A DNA stretch of 64,000 bases from Ga0074139 sp964515195 (GCA_964515195.1 CAZETK010000004.1:27439-91438); one strand, 5' to 3'; counted from the stretch's first letter, positions 17,437 to 25,449 are shown. Program-made: numbers and translations. Notes: generated by a model from the sequence alone, not told the origin.

Positions 17437-18350
17437 AGCCGCTCCAGTTCTCCTCCGACAAATTCAGGCTGATTTTCGAAGTGGCAACGGTGAACAGCTA
17501 CAAGTTCGGAAAGAGAGTGAGGCACCGAACTGTCATGCGCTAATCTTGGAAGTTTGATAGTCCTCGATCCTCTGGCTTTTTGACGACTTCGTGCGAGAGC
17601 TGTTCCGTCTTTAGTCAGTCCAAAAAAGCGGAGCCTCCTTTCATAAAATGTCATTTCGGAATCAGGGTTGGTGTTGAGGCGCGTAATTGCCATCCCGTGT
17701 CTGAGGAGTTCAGCTATGGCTCGATAACGGATGCCCTCGAAGTCTTCTTTTTTTCCACAAGCGCCGCCAGAAATTACGCCGATAGGATTCAAAAATGCCA
17801 AATAGATGAATACGACATGCGCGCTGTCTTCCATCCAAGGGCGCACTTCAATAATCGAGTTGAGTGAGAGATGTTTCTGAAGGTCCCGAAGCAGTGATTC
17901 TCCAGATGATATGGTTTGGAAATCGACTGGCCGAATTTCGTGACCGATGGATTGATCGTCCCACCAAGAAGCCCAGACATATCGCTCTATGGCCTCGCAA
18001 AGTCCGTTCTCCCTAGCAATTCCATTGGCGTCGGGAACGACTCCTAATGGGAAGGCCGCAAAACCATCGGAACGAGTTGTTTGGCAATGAGCAAGGCCAC
18101 CCATGTAGCCCTCGGAGAAAGCTTGACGCTCGATCATTTCGACTAGCCCTTTAAGGATAGCGGTCGCTGGCGTTGGATCAATTCCGCAAAAAACAGATTC
18201 ATTGATGACAGATGATGGGGCGGAATCAAAAATACTCGCCATGGTTCCTGAAGAAAGCGAACTTACCTCTATATGCTTCGGCAGCCGACCACGCTCTTTT
18301 AATTTGGCGGTAAATGAAAGAAGAAACTGATCGGCCTGCTTTGCACTCAT
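17427..18350 (-). CDS. YcaO-domain protein (non-canonical, short)
   Basis: 307-aa cytoplasmic protein. YcaO enzymes use ATP to activate backbone amides of peptides (azoline, thioamide or amidine formation) or other amides. The family's Glu motifs are visible: GLVEMIER (Glu71, Glu74), NGLCEAIERYVW (Glu119, Glu122) and RAIAELLRHG (Glu214), with GGACG between. It is shorter than most YcaO proteins (about 400 aa) and ends ELERLCL instead of the proline-rich tail of azoline-forming members. No E1-like or dehydrogenase partner is adjacent. The start shares one nucleotide with the stop of the peptide-binding protein gene. Confidence 0.8.
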   Translation of the reverse strand: MSAKQADQFLLSFTAKLKERGRLPKHIEVSSLSSGTMASIFDSAPSSVINESVFCGIDPTPATAILKGLVEMIERQAFSEGYMGGLAHCQTTRSDGFAAFPLGVVPDANGIARENGLCEAIERYVWASWWDDQSIGHEIRPVDFQTISSGESLLRDLQKHLSLNSIIEVRPWMEDSAHVVFIYLAFLNPIGVISGGACGKKEDFEGIRYRAIAELLRHGMAITRLNTNPDSEMTFYERRLRFFGLTKDGTALARSRQKARGSRTIKLPRLAHDSSVPHSLSELVAVHRCHFENQPEFVGGELERLCL

Positions 18351-19891
18351 CAGTTCACCTTAAATACTTGCCAGGGGGCTGGGGATGTAATAGCGAAGGG
18401 AACATCTCCGAGCAGTTTTTTATTCTTCGCTGCAAAAAATCGACGGACATGCGTGTAGACATTAAAACGCGCCTCTTCAAAGAGGTAACGGTTTACCTTT
18501 GCGTAGTTGGAAGAAGATGAACTTAGCTGCGCAATAAGTGACTGTAGCTTTTCATCGTCCGAGACATGCTTGAGTGGCTTATGCAGGTTCGGTGTCAGCA
18601 GCATTTTCATATCGCCAGCCGGATCAAGTGCCCAGAATCCAGAGCCAGCATTGAAAAAAGCGACTTTCCCCTCTGCGAATAGGTCTGAAAATTCTTTGCG
18701 TGTGGATTTGATAACGGGACTTGATGCTTTGATGTCAAGAACCTCAAAAGTGCGCTTCAACGCTTGAAAGAAAATGGCATCTCTTTCGGGTTCAGCATAT
18801 CCCCAGGGGAATGATTCCTTCGCTAGCTTGGCTTTGCAGGCTTGAACTTCGGAGGTAGATAGGGAATTTTCGGTTTCAAGGTCTTTTAAACTGAGATATC
18901 CGGGCAGAATTTTGGTAAAGACGCTACCTTCTGCGGGAGAATCTTTTGCGATTTCTTGGTAGGACGTGCGAAATATTTTAGAAAATAACTGGCGACATTT
19001 TTTATCTTTAAATGGACCCACACTCTGATTGATCTGAAGAACCGAGAAGCGAGCTGCTGGGGTGTACTTAACTGATAGTTTTCCCTCTAAATCATGTAAA
19101 ATACCTGGTGCAAAGAATGATTCGTTTCCCGCAACCACGGTCGCATCATCCAGTTTCGCTAGGTCGATGACCAACTCTGCTGGGGTCTTGTATTCAAAGC
19201 TAATTTGATCTGGGGCTGATTGCTCATTGGCATCGCTTCGTTTTAAAAACTTTATCTGCTTTTGCCCCTGATCGGCGATTTTATAAAGACCACTTTCAGG
19301 AATTTTCGTGCATGTGATTTTGTTCGTTCGTGGGTCAACGCATCTTTGGGGAATGATGGAGAATAGTTCAAGACAAAATCGGAAGAGTGGATGATCTACG
19401 TCGCGCGCAAATTGGATACGGACGATGTTATCGGAAACCGTGATCCCCTTGGGGAATTTCTTAAGAGCGTCGGCTGTTTTTACCCAAGAGTCCAATCCTT
19501 CGATTGCTTCAAGGATGGGGAACTTTGGCCGTGTGTATGCCATTCGAGCGACAGCGAACGCGACATCTTCCGCCGTTATGGGAGAGCCGTCTTCATACTT
19601 AATTCCGGATTTTACTTTCCATTCGACACGTCTTTTTTCAGTGTCGTAGCGAAAGGACTCTAAAACTCGGCTGGTAAGTTGATTGTTGATTGCGGCTTCG
19701 AGAGGGGTCGCATAGATCATCCGGGCGACCGGCAAGTTGGCTGTACTGTCTGCATCGAGTGGATCAAGAGAGCTTGGCGCCGATGTTTCGGTGATGATGT
19801 AACGAAATTGCGTCGAAGCCTTAGCTTGAGATTCAGGATTCATAAATCCGACCATCACGAGAATTGAAATAGTTATGAGTTTGAATGCCAT
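18350..19891 (-). CDS. Periplasmic peptide-binding protein (SBP family 5)
   Basis: 513-aa exported protein with a Sec signal peptide (first ~26 residues, ends SQAKA). Family 5 signatures: SSLDPLDADSTANLPVARMIY, then VKSGIKYEDGSPITAEDVAFAVAR. These proteins bind oligopeptides or nickel/heme-like ligands for ABC importers, but no permease or ATPase genes are nearby, so it may act as a ligand sensor for the kinase in the same operon (inference). No lipobox. It is 15 nt downstream of the small exported protein gene and ends TGATG into the YcaO gene. Confidence 0.88.
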   Translation of the reverse strand: MAFKLITISILVMVGFMNPESQAKASTQFRYIITETSAPSSLDPLDADSTANLPVARMIYATPLEAAINNQLTSRVLESFRYDTEKRRVEWKVKSGIKYEDGSPITAEDVAFAVARMAYTRPKFPILEAIEGLDSWVKTADALKKFPKGITVSDNIVRIQFARDVDHPLFRFCLELFSIIPQRCVDPRTNKITCTKIPESGLYKIADQGQKQIKFLKRSDANEQSAPDQISFEYKTPAELVIDLAKLDDATVVAGNESFFAPGILHDLEGKLSVKYTPAARFSVLQINQSVGPFKDKKCRQLFSKIFRTSYQEIAKDSPAEGSVFTKILPGYLSLKDLETENSLSTSEVQACKAKLAKESFPWGYAEPERDAIFFQALKRTFEVLDIKASSPVIKSTRKEFSDLFAEGKVAFFNAGSGFWALDPAGDMKMLLTPNLHKPLKHVSDDEKLQSLIAQLSSSSSNYAKVNRYLFEEARFNVYTHVRRFFAAKNKKLLGDVPFAITSPAPWQVFKVN

Positions 19892-19906
19892 TCACACGCC
19901 GTCCTC

Positions 19907-20260
19907 TTACTTGCCCATTGCGGGGTAATCTTGAGTCCCGAGTCTTGCCAAGAATAGATTCACTTCACGGATATCCACGTCAGGACCGGCGACTGCCTTC
20001 AGCATCTCAATAAGCCCGACAGCGCTGGGAGCCGCAGCGTCGGCCTGGGTCATTACTTCTTCCAGTCGTTTTCGATTGATTTGATACCAGTTTTCCTGCG
20101 CAAGCGGGGCGATTATGCCGCTGTCCACGAGAACGCGAACAGCCGCGGCGTGCATTTCTACGCTCTTGATTTCGAAGGCATTGGCATTCGAATGAAGAAG
20201 CCCAATGGCGCTAAGTGCGGCTAATACGGCCCCGACATTTTTCTTAGATTGTTTGTTCAT
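19907..20260 (-). CDS. Small exported protein, candidate YcaO substrate or accessory
   Basis: 117 aa, family not recognised. The N-terminus looks like a Sec signal (KKNVGAVLAALSAIGLLHSNANA, cleavage after ANA near 29). The mature ~88 residues are mainly helical, contain no Cys and few Ser/Thr, and end LFLARLGTQDYPAMGK. It lies between the response regulator (17-nt overlap) and the peptide-binding protein. Position next to a YcaO enzyme makes a peptide substrate or leader-like role worth testing, but the sequence lacks an obvious Cys/Ser-rich core; a periplasmic helper of the sensor is equally likely. Confidence 0.72.
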   Translation of the reverse strand: MNKQSKKNVGAVLAALSAIGLLHSNANAFEIKSVEMHAAAVRVLVDSGIIAPLAQENWYQINRKRLEEVMTQADAAAPSAVGLIEMLKAVAGPDVDIREVNLFLARLGTQDYPAMGK

Positions 20261-21641
20261 GAGTTTCTCCTGTTTTTATTCCTAGTTTCTTCATGCGACC
20301 GTAAATTGTTCCGAGTGGTGCTTTCATCCGCTGTTTTGCGGCATCACGAAGCGAACTACTTTTTGATAAATTGTTAATCAAGTAATCGCGCTCCTGTTGC
20401 TCAAGCCATGTGAGAAACTCCGGATAGGTGCGATCAAAGAGACTGAACTGCTCCCGCTCGTATTCCGCAAAAAATTTACTGCTCAAATGCTCTGGCTCTA
20501 TTCGCTTCGCGGGAACGATGGTCATAAGACGTTCCAGCTCATTTTCCAGTTCGCGAATGTTTCCTTTCCAGGGGTAGCGCTCAAGGTAATGGACGGTTTT
20601 CATGAGAATCGTTTTTCCTTCACTGCCGAAAGATTTTTGGAAATGTGCGATCAGTGGACGAATGTCTTCAGGTCGAGCCCTGAGTGGTGGAACTTCGATT
20701 TTCACCACGTTCAGGCGATAGAATAGGTCCTCGCGAAACTTGCCCTGGGCGACCGCTTCTTCAAGATTTACATGGGAGGCGGCAACAACGCGGACATTTA
20801 CCTTCTCGGTTCTAATGGAGCCGACGGGGTGAATTTCTCCCTCTTGGAGGAAGCGCAGGAGCTTTACTTGTAGGTCGAGCTTCATGTCTCCAATTTCATC
20901 CAGAAAAACTGTTCCGCCGTCAGCGAGCTTCAGCTTTCCAATTTTTGCGCGATTGGCTCCTGTAAAGGCGCCTTGCTCGTGACCGAAGAGATCACTCTCA
21001 AGCAAATTCTCGGGGATCGCTGCAACATTGATGGCAACGAAAGGCTTTTGCCTACGAAGAGAGTGCTTGTGGAGGGCGCGAGCAATTAACTCTTTACCCG
21101 TGCCGGACTCTCCGTGAATGACCACGTTGCTGTCCGTTGGGGCCACTTGCAGAACAAGGCTCGCCACATCTGCCATGGCCTTAGATTTTCCGACCATATC
21201 GATGGATCGAATAAGATTTTCTCGTTCGTCAGGAATCTCGGCACATTGAAATTCCTGTGCGGTTTCTTCAAATTTTTTGCAGAGCTGTCGTATGCGAGTA
21301 CGGAATAGGTTTGGATCGCTGTCCTTTTCGATGAAGTCCGCGACTCCGGCGGCATAACTTCGCTTAAGTGCTTCGCGGGATAGGTCGCCTGAATTCATTA
21401 CGATCTGGAGATAAGGATTCAGGGCAAGCATTTGCTTTGCGAGCGTGACCCCATCTTTTCCCGGCATTTTCAAATCGAGGAGGATCACGGCAAAGCCGTT
21501 CGGTTCCGCACGAACTCTGCGGTATGCCTCATCTGGATTGTTGGTGGTTTGAACGTCAAGATCTGATTCCGGTTCTAAAACGAGTTTGGTCGTTTCGAGT
21601 GCCATCTGCTCGTCGTCCACCACCAGGATCTTAAATGCCAT
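20244..21641 (-). CDS. Sigma54-dependent response regulator (NtrC family)
   Basis: 465-aa transcription activator. Receiver domain 1-125 with VVDD and phosphoacceptor Asp56 (LLDLKMPG). AAA+ domain about 148-375 with Walker A GESGTGKE (177-184), the sigma54-contact GAFTGA (224-229) and DGGTVFLDEIGD. A Fis-type HTH is at the C-terminus (SLRDAAKQRMKAPLGTIYGRMKKLGI). AGGAGG lies 8 nt before ATG 21641. It heads an eight-gene operon containing its likely kinase. A sigma54-like promoter and three palindromes sit directly upstream, so it probably activates its own operon. Confidence 0.95.
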   Translation of the reverse strand: MAFKILVVDDEQMALETTKLVLEPESDLDVQTTNNPDEAYRRVRAEPNGFAVILLDLKMPGKDGVTLAKQMLALNPYLQIVMNSGDLSREALKRSYAAGVADFIEKDSDPNLFRTRIRQLCKKFEETAQEFQCAEIPDERENLIRSIDMVGKSKAMADVASLVLQVAPTDSNVVIHGESGTGKELIARALHKHSLRRQKPFVAINVAAIPENLLESDLFGHEQGAFTGANRAKIGKLKLADGGTVFLDEIGDMKLDLQVKLLRFLQEGEIHPVGSIRTEKVNVRVVAASHVNLEEAVAQGKFREDLFYRLNVVKIEVPPLRARPEDIRPLIAHFQKSFGSEGKTILMKTVHYLERYPWKGNIRELENELERLMTIVPAKRIEPEHLSSKFFAEYEREQFSLFDRTYPEFLTWLEQQERDYLINNLSKSSSLRDAAKQRMKAPLGTIYGRMKKLGIKTGETHEQTI

Positions 21642-21684
21642 CCGGCAACCTCCTGGGTTTGGGGATCAATCGTCGTGGTGCTAG

Positions 21685-21700
21685 AGCAACGGCTGGACCA
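21685..21700 (-). promoter_or_regulatory. Sigma54-type (-24/-12) promoter of the YcaO operon
   Basis: Read on the minus strand the site is TGGTCCAGCCGTTGCT. It matches the consensus TGGCACGnnnnTTGCW at TGG (-24), C, TTGC (-12) and the final T, with exact spacing. The start of transcription would fall near 21675, about 34 nt before the response-regulator ATG at 21641. The first gene is itself a GAFTGA-type sigma54 activator, which fits autoregulation. Confidence 0.72.
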
Positions 21701-21797
21701 ACTGAAAATCAGCGATGAATTGTGTATTAACCCCCGGAAAATACTGGACTTAGGTATCCCGGCTTATTGGGCAATGCAACAAAATTAAGCAGTTTTT

Positions 21798-21813
21798 GTT
21801 TGCATTTACGAAC
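21798..21813. promoter_or_regulatory. Upstream activator-like palindrome 1 (GTTTG-N6-CGAAC)
   Basis: 16-bp imperfect palindrome GTTTGCATTTACGAAC, centred about 130 bp upstream of the predicted sigma54 start. It shares its arms and AT-rich centre with two further copies at 21901 and 21992. Likely binding site for the response regulator; inferred from repetition, spacing and distance. Confidence 0.62.
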
Positions 21814-21900
21814 AGGTGGTTCAGAAACTGTTTACTGAGTATTGCGTCAAGTAATTGAAATAAAAAATGAAATGGATAAACCATGAGCCCATGCAATTGT

Positions 21901-21916
21901 GTTTGTAATTTCGAAC
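21901..21916. promoter_or_regulatory. Upstream activator-like palindrome 2 (GTTTG-N6-CGAAC)
   Basis: GTTTGTAATTTCGAAC, same arms as copy 1 with the centre TAATTT, 103 bp further upstream (about -234). Part of the three-site array before the YcaO operon. Confidence 0.62.
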
Positions 21917-21991
21917 GGGCTCTCTCGCCTTTTAGTCCAAAATCCTAGATAAACAGATGAATATATAAAGGAATCTAGTGCAGAAATTTTT

Positions 21992-22007
21992 GTTCTGAAT
22001 TTAGAAC
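21992..22007. promoter_or_regulatory. Upstream activator-like palindrome 3 (GTTCT-N6-AGAAC)
   Basis: GTTCTGAATTTAGAAC, a perfect palindrome in its 5-bp arms, 91 bp beyond copy 2 (about -325) and 14 bp past the stop of the HTH gene ending at 22022. The remaining parts of the 380-bp stretch 21642-22021 show nothing else I can name. Confidence 0.58.
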
Positions 22008-22021
22008 ACTCGGAGCGTCAT

Positions 22022-22285
22022 TTAAGAATGCGGGTTCCTCGACTGACGAATTCTTTGAGACTCCTGCTCAACGGCTCCGTAAAGCTCAAAGGGCGACACG
22101 GTATAGAGTTTGGCGAGCTTGCTAATGTTGCGTAAGGGGGTTCGGCTAAACCCCGACTCTTCGTAATGAGCGATTGTTCCTGGCCTGAAGTCGAGTGCCC
22201 GATCCGCCTCGTGAGCTTCCAATCCGGCGCGTGAGCGCCACTGCTGGAGCCAGTTCGGCGGTTCGTTAGTTAGCTCTATGTTCAT
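22022..22285 (-). CDS. Small XRE-type HTH regulator
   Basis: 87-aa DNA-binding protein. The helix-turn-helix spans about residues 14-65: LQQWRSRAGLEAHEADRALDFRPGTIAHYEE, then LRNISKLAKLYTVSPFELYG, the standard XRE/Cro pattern. It is divergent from a second HTH gene (22380), and the 94-bp space between them carries two similar palindromes, so the pair probably cross-regulate. Confidence 0.8.
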   Translation of the reverse strand: MNIELTNEPPNWLQQWRSRAGLEAHEADRALDFRPGTIAHYEESGFSRTPLRNISKLAKLYTVSPFELYGAVEQESQRIRQSRNPHS

Positions 22286-22298
22286 AGCGGCCTCCTAC

Positions 22299-22315
22299 TG
22301 CATACGATCATACGC
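22299..22315. promoter_or_regulatory. Operator-like palindrome, copy 1 (HTH gene pair)
   Basis: TGCATACGATCATACGC lies 14 bp before the start of the leftward HTH gene. With the following A it forms an imperfect 18-bp palindrome (7 of 9 pairs) around GATC. The core GCATACGATCAT recurs exactly at 22348-22359. Confidence 0.6.
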
Positions 22316-22341
22316 ACATCAACCACAAAAGACGTCGAGAA

Positions 22342-22367
22342 TCAAGTGCATACGATCATGCGCTTGA
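22342..22367. promoter_or_regulatory. Operator-like palindrome, copy 2 (HTH gene pair)
   Basis: 26-bp interrupted palindrome: TCAAG, T, GCAT, six central bases ACGATC, ATGC, G, CTTGA. It ends 12 bp before the TTG start of the rightward HTH gene and shares GCATACGATCAT with copy 1, so one regulator could bind both and control both directions. Confidence 0.62.
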
Positions 22368-22379
22368 TGAGGAGGTCTC

Positions 22380-22652
22380 TTGGCGGTAAAAAGAGGAACG
22401 GCCCTTATTTCCCAGGCCGATAAGAAAATTTTGCGTGCCTTTGGGGAGCGGGTACGGGAACTGCGCGAGCGGAAGAAGCTAACGGTTTACGATGTGACTG
22501 GCGATGACATGCCAATCAAGTCGCGCCAGCACTGGCAGCGCATTGAGGCCGGGCAGAAGAATGTGAACCTCACAACGGTCTTTAAGGTTGCCCGGAGCCT
22601 TGAGGTACGGGCGGAAGAGCTTATGAGGGGAATTGGTTTATGCGCGAGTTGA
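22380..22652 (+). CDS. XRE-type HTH regulator (TTG start)
   Basis: 90-aa regulator. HTH about residues 14-80: KKILRAFGERVRELRERKKLTVYDVTG, then HWQRIEAGQKNVNLTTVFKVARSLEV, a classic XRE fold. The start is TTG 22380, supported by GGAGG 4 nt upstream and by the conserved frame; there is no nearby ATG. It precedes the small-protein/ATPase pair at 22763 and may control it. Confidence 0.83.
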   Translation: MAVKRGTALISQADKKILRAFGERVRELRERKKLTVYDVTGDDMPIKSRQHWQRIEAGQKNVNLTTVFKVARSLEVRAEELMRGIGLCAS

Positions 22653-22717
22653 TCCGACTTCCAAGAACAATAGCCGCTGGAAGCCCGCTTCCAAAAGGGA
22701 GTCTGGTGACTTAGAAG

Positions 22718-22746
22718 TTGAAAGCTGTTAAACAACTTCAATATTT
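22718..22746 (+). promoter_or_regulatory. Possible sigma70-type promoter for the small-protein/ATPase pair
   Basis: TTGAAA (22718-22723) and ATATTT (22741-22746) are separated by 17 bp, 16 bp before the GTG start at 22763. The -35 is good and the -10 is weak. Confidence 0.35.
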
Positions 22747-22762
22747 AAGCCTTGGAGAATAA

Positions 22763-22942
22763 GTGGAAGGTACCAGTAAAATAGTAACTGAAATTGTCGA
22801 TAAATTTCTGGATGAGCTTTCTAGTATCGATGGAATTGATAGTGATTTTAAAAGCGGACTTTCAGGTCTACTAAAGGACGATAAAAAGGTTACGGGTCAA
22901 AAGCTAGAACAGATGATTTACGGAGAGGCAGACTCCGTGTGA
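22763..22942 (+). CDS. 59-aa protein coupled to the SMC-like ATPase
   Basis: Not a recognised family. Translated from GTG 22763 (GGAGA 4 nt upstream), it is acidic and helical: IVTEIVDKFLDELSSIDG, then LLKDDKKVTGQKLEQMIYGE, ending at TGA 22942. Its last four bases GTGTGA overlap the GTG start of the ATPase (22939), so translation of the two is coupled. A small partner directly before an SMC/RecF-like ATPase resembles the subunit layout of several defence systems, but I cannot assign one. Confidence 0.68.
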   Translation: MEGTSKIVTEIVDKFLDELSSIDGIDSDFKSGLSGLLKDDKKVTGQKLEQMIYGEADSV

Positions 22943-25377
22943 AGCTGGAATCATTAACCATCCGAAGATTTAGAGGCATTAAAGACCTGACCATACCCTT
23001 TGAGGGTAAATCTTGGGTTATCCATGGAAGAAATGGTGCTGGAAAAAGCGGCGTTATCGATGCGATAGAGTTTGGGCTGTCCGGAACAATAGGTAGGCTT
23101 ACTGGAGAAGGTCGAGGAGGGATAACGGTAAAGGAACATGGCCCCCACGTTGACAGTAAAGATAATCCTAAGGACGCCGAAGTTATCCTTGGTCTAAGCA
23201 TTGATGACAATCAGACCTTCAAGATTGTTAGAAATTGTAGCGTGCCAGCAAAGTTCAAAATTGAACCCAATATTGAAAACGCGAAGAGCCTATCGCAAAC
23301 AGGAAATGAGATCGTCTTATCTAGGCGAGAGATACTTAAGTTTATTTTAACGGAACCAGGCAAAAGATCGAAAGAGGTTCAAGCTCTTCTAAAAATCGAC
23401 AAGCTTGAAGAAATAAGGTCAGCCCTTCAAACACTTGCCAATAAAGTGGAGCGAAATTTCGAGGCTGAAAAACAAGAATTCGGTCGAGTAAAGACTAAAT
23501 TAAAAGAGTGGCTTGGCCTTGAAGAACTTAACAAGGAAGATGTTCTGACGGCTGTTAACAAACACCGGACCATTCTTCAGTTGACCACCTTAACCGAACT
23601 TTCAGATGAGACTCAGCTCAATGAAGGTATCAAGAAAAACGAAACCCAAGGCCAGTTTTTAAACAAAGCGGAGTTATGCAAAATAGTTAATGCGATCAAG
23701 GGTTCTATTTTTGATTCTCAGGGCGTCTTTGCGAAAGATAGTAAAAAATATTTGGAACTAATTGACAATCTTTTTGGGAAAGATAAGGAGCTAAAAAATC
23801 TGAACAGTCTTGGTTTTTATGAGTCTGGACTTAAATTAATTGCTTCGGATGAATGTCCATTTTGTGAGGAAACATGGAAACAGGATGAACTTCGAGAGAT
23901 TGTAGAACAGAAGATTAAAGACCTGTCGGGCATCAGCGGAATAAAAAAGGAAATCAGCGATCAAGTTCTAAAGATGAAAGGACACTGGAGAGCTTTAAAA
24001 TCAGAAATTGATTCCTACGAGGACAAAACCAACAAAGATGCGGCTCTGAAAAACGAAGACCTAAAAGAAATTAAAAATAAACTTGATACCCTGTTAAACA
24101 ATCAAGCTCAAGAACACGACGCTTTTAAAAATGATATTTCAAGTATGACCTCTTGCGGTCTGTTTTTTGATAAAGAAAAGATGATCCAAAATTTTGCGGA
24201 CCTTGAGAGCAAAATAAAAAGTCTTCCTGAAAAGTCTAGCGAAGAAAAATCAAAGGAATTTCTGATAATATGCCAAGAGAGGATGGATAACTATAAATCC
24301 TCAAAGCGTAAATACGAGTATCAAAATAAAAAACTGAAATTAGCACAAGAGATGCTGGAAAAGTTTAATGCGGTTTCAGAAGGATATTTGAACAACTTAT
24401 ACAAAGAGATCGAGCACGACTTCAGTCGTTTTTATCAGATCGTTAATCACGATGATGAGGCTGCCTTTGCAGGAAGCCTCTTGGCAGACAAGGGAGCGCT
24501 AGACTTCAAAGTTGCTTTTTATGATCGTGGGCAATTTCCGCCAGCGGCGTATCATAGTGAAGGCCACCAAGATGGAATGGGGCTTTGTCTCTATCTCGCT
24601 TTGATGAAGAAGATTCTTGGGGATAAGTTTACTTTGGCTGTCCTTGATGACGTTCTTATGTCGATTGATGAAGAGCACAAGAAAAGTTTTTGCAAACTGT
24701 TGAAGCAGGAATTTCCCAAAACCCAATTTGTAATAACGACTCACGACAAGTATTGGCAAAAGCAGTTGATTACCGAAGGCTTAATCAGTCACTCAACGGC
24801 ACTTCACTTTAAAAATTGGTCGGTTGATACCGGCCCGTGTGTTTGGAATGAAAAGGACTCATGGGAGGAAATAGACGCTTTAATTAATGAAGATAACATT
24901 CCGTCAGCATCTCATACATTAAGAAGATTTCTAGAATATTTGATGGATGAAATTTCTGTCAGATTGTCGGCAAGTATTCCGAGAAGCGCTTCAGGTGACC
25001 ATGATTTAGGAGAGCTTTTAATAGGGGTTACTTCTCGGTATGGTGAAATATTGAAAAAGGCTAATAAGTCTGCCCGTTCTTGGGGAAATCAAGAGCTTGT
25101 ATCTGCTTTAGAAGCTGAAAAGCTCCAATTGGATGGGTGTCTGAAGAAGGTTAATAGTGAGGCTTGGGGAATGAATGCTATGGTCCATTTTAATTCGTGG
25201 GCCAATATGGAGAAAAATGCATTTAGGGAAGTTCGCAATGCCTACCTTAACCTAGTGCAACTTTTTAAATGCAGCGGATGCAATACGCTACTTCATGTGA
25301 TTCCACTTAAAGGCAGTAGTGAAACCTTGAAGTGTGACTGCAATAAAAGAAACTATAACCTTAAGGCCAAGAGCTAA
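22939..25377 (+). CDS. SMC/RecF-like AAA ATPase with central CxxC and C-terminal zinc ribbon
   Basis: 812-aa ABC-type ATPase. It starts MKLESLTIRRFRGIKDLTI; Walker A GRNGAGKS is at 30-37. Coiled-coil arms run about 160-300 and 330-490, with CPFC (Cys306, Cys309) between them like a zinc hook. The signature region is SEGHQDGMG (from 540), Walker B LAVLDD (Asp570-571) and the switch His602 (TTHD). The last ~190 residues are helical and finish with a ribbon CSGCN, then CDCN. Start is GTG 22939. Such ATPases act on DNA in repair or in anti-phage systems; an isolated pair on an island favours defence (inference). Confidence 0.86.
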   Translation: MKLESLTIRRFRGIKDLTIPFEGKSWVIHGRNGAGKSGVIDAIEFGLSGTIGRLTGEGRGGITVKEHGPHVDSKDNPKDAEVILGLSIDDNQTFKIVRNCSVPAKFKIEPNIENAKSLSQTGNEIVLSRREILKFILTEPGKRSKEVQALLKIDKLEEIRSALQTLANKVERNFEAEKQEFGRVKTKLKEWLGLEELNKEDVLTAVNKHRTILQLTTLTELSDETQLNEGIKKNETQGQFLNKAELCKIVNAIKGSIFDSQGVFAKDSKKYLELIDNLFGKDKELKNLNSLGFYESGLKLIASDECPFCEETWKQDELREIVEQKIKDLSGISGIKKEISDQVLKMKGHWRALKSEIDSYEDKTNKDAALKNEDLKEIKNKLDTLLNNQAQEHDAFKNDISSMTSCGLFFDKEKMIQNFADLESKIKSLPEKSSEEKSKEFLIICQERMDNYKSSKRKYEYQNKKLKLAQEMLEKFNAVSEGYLNNLYKEIEHDFSRFYQIVNHDDEAAFAGSLLADKGALDFKVAFYDRGQFPPAAYHSEGHQDGMGLCLYLALMKKILGDKFTLAVLDDVLMSIDEEHKKSFCKLLKQEFPKTQFVITTHDKYWQKQLITEGLISHSTALHFKNWSVDTGPCVWNEKDSWEEIDALINEDNIPSASHTLRRFLEYLMDEISVRLSASIPRSASGDHDLGELLIGVTSRYGEILKKANKSARSWGNQELVSALEAEKLQLDGCLKKVNSEAWGMNAMVHFNSWANMEKNAFREVRNAYLNLVQLFKCSGCNTLLHVIPLKGSSETLKCDCNKRNYNLKAKS

Positions 25378-25449
25378 GATGGCGGCTACTTTTATATGCT
25401 TACGCCATTGTTTCGATATTTAGAAGGATGACGAATTTAGGAGAGAGTG

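Noticed and set aside
14142..21641. Calling the YcaO operon a RiPP biosynthesis cluster outright
   Set aside because: No E1-like partner, no dehydrogenase, no transporter and no Cys/Ser/Thr-rich core peptide are present; YcaO alone is not sufficient evidence.
22763..25375. Assignment of the ATPase pair to a named system (Lamassu, Wadjet or PARIS)
   Set aside because: The nuclease or other required subunits are missing and the small protein is not recognisable, so only a generic SMC-like ATPase pair can be supported.
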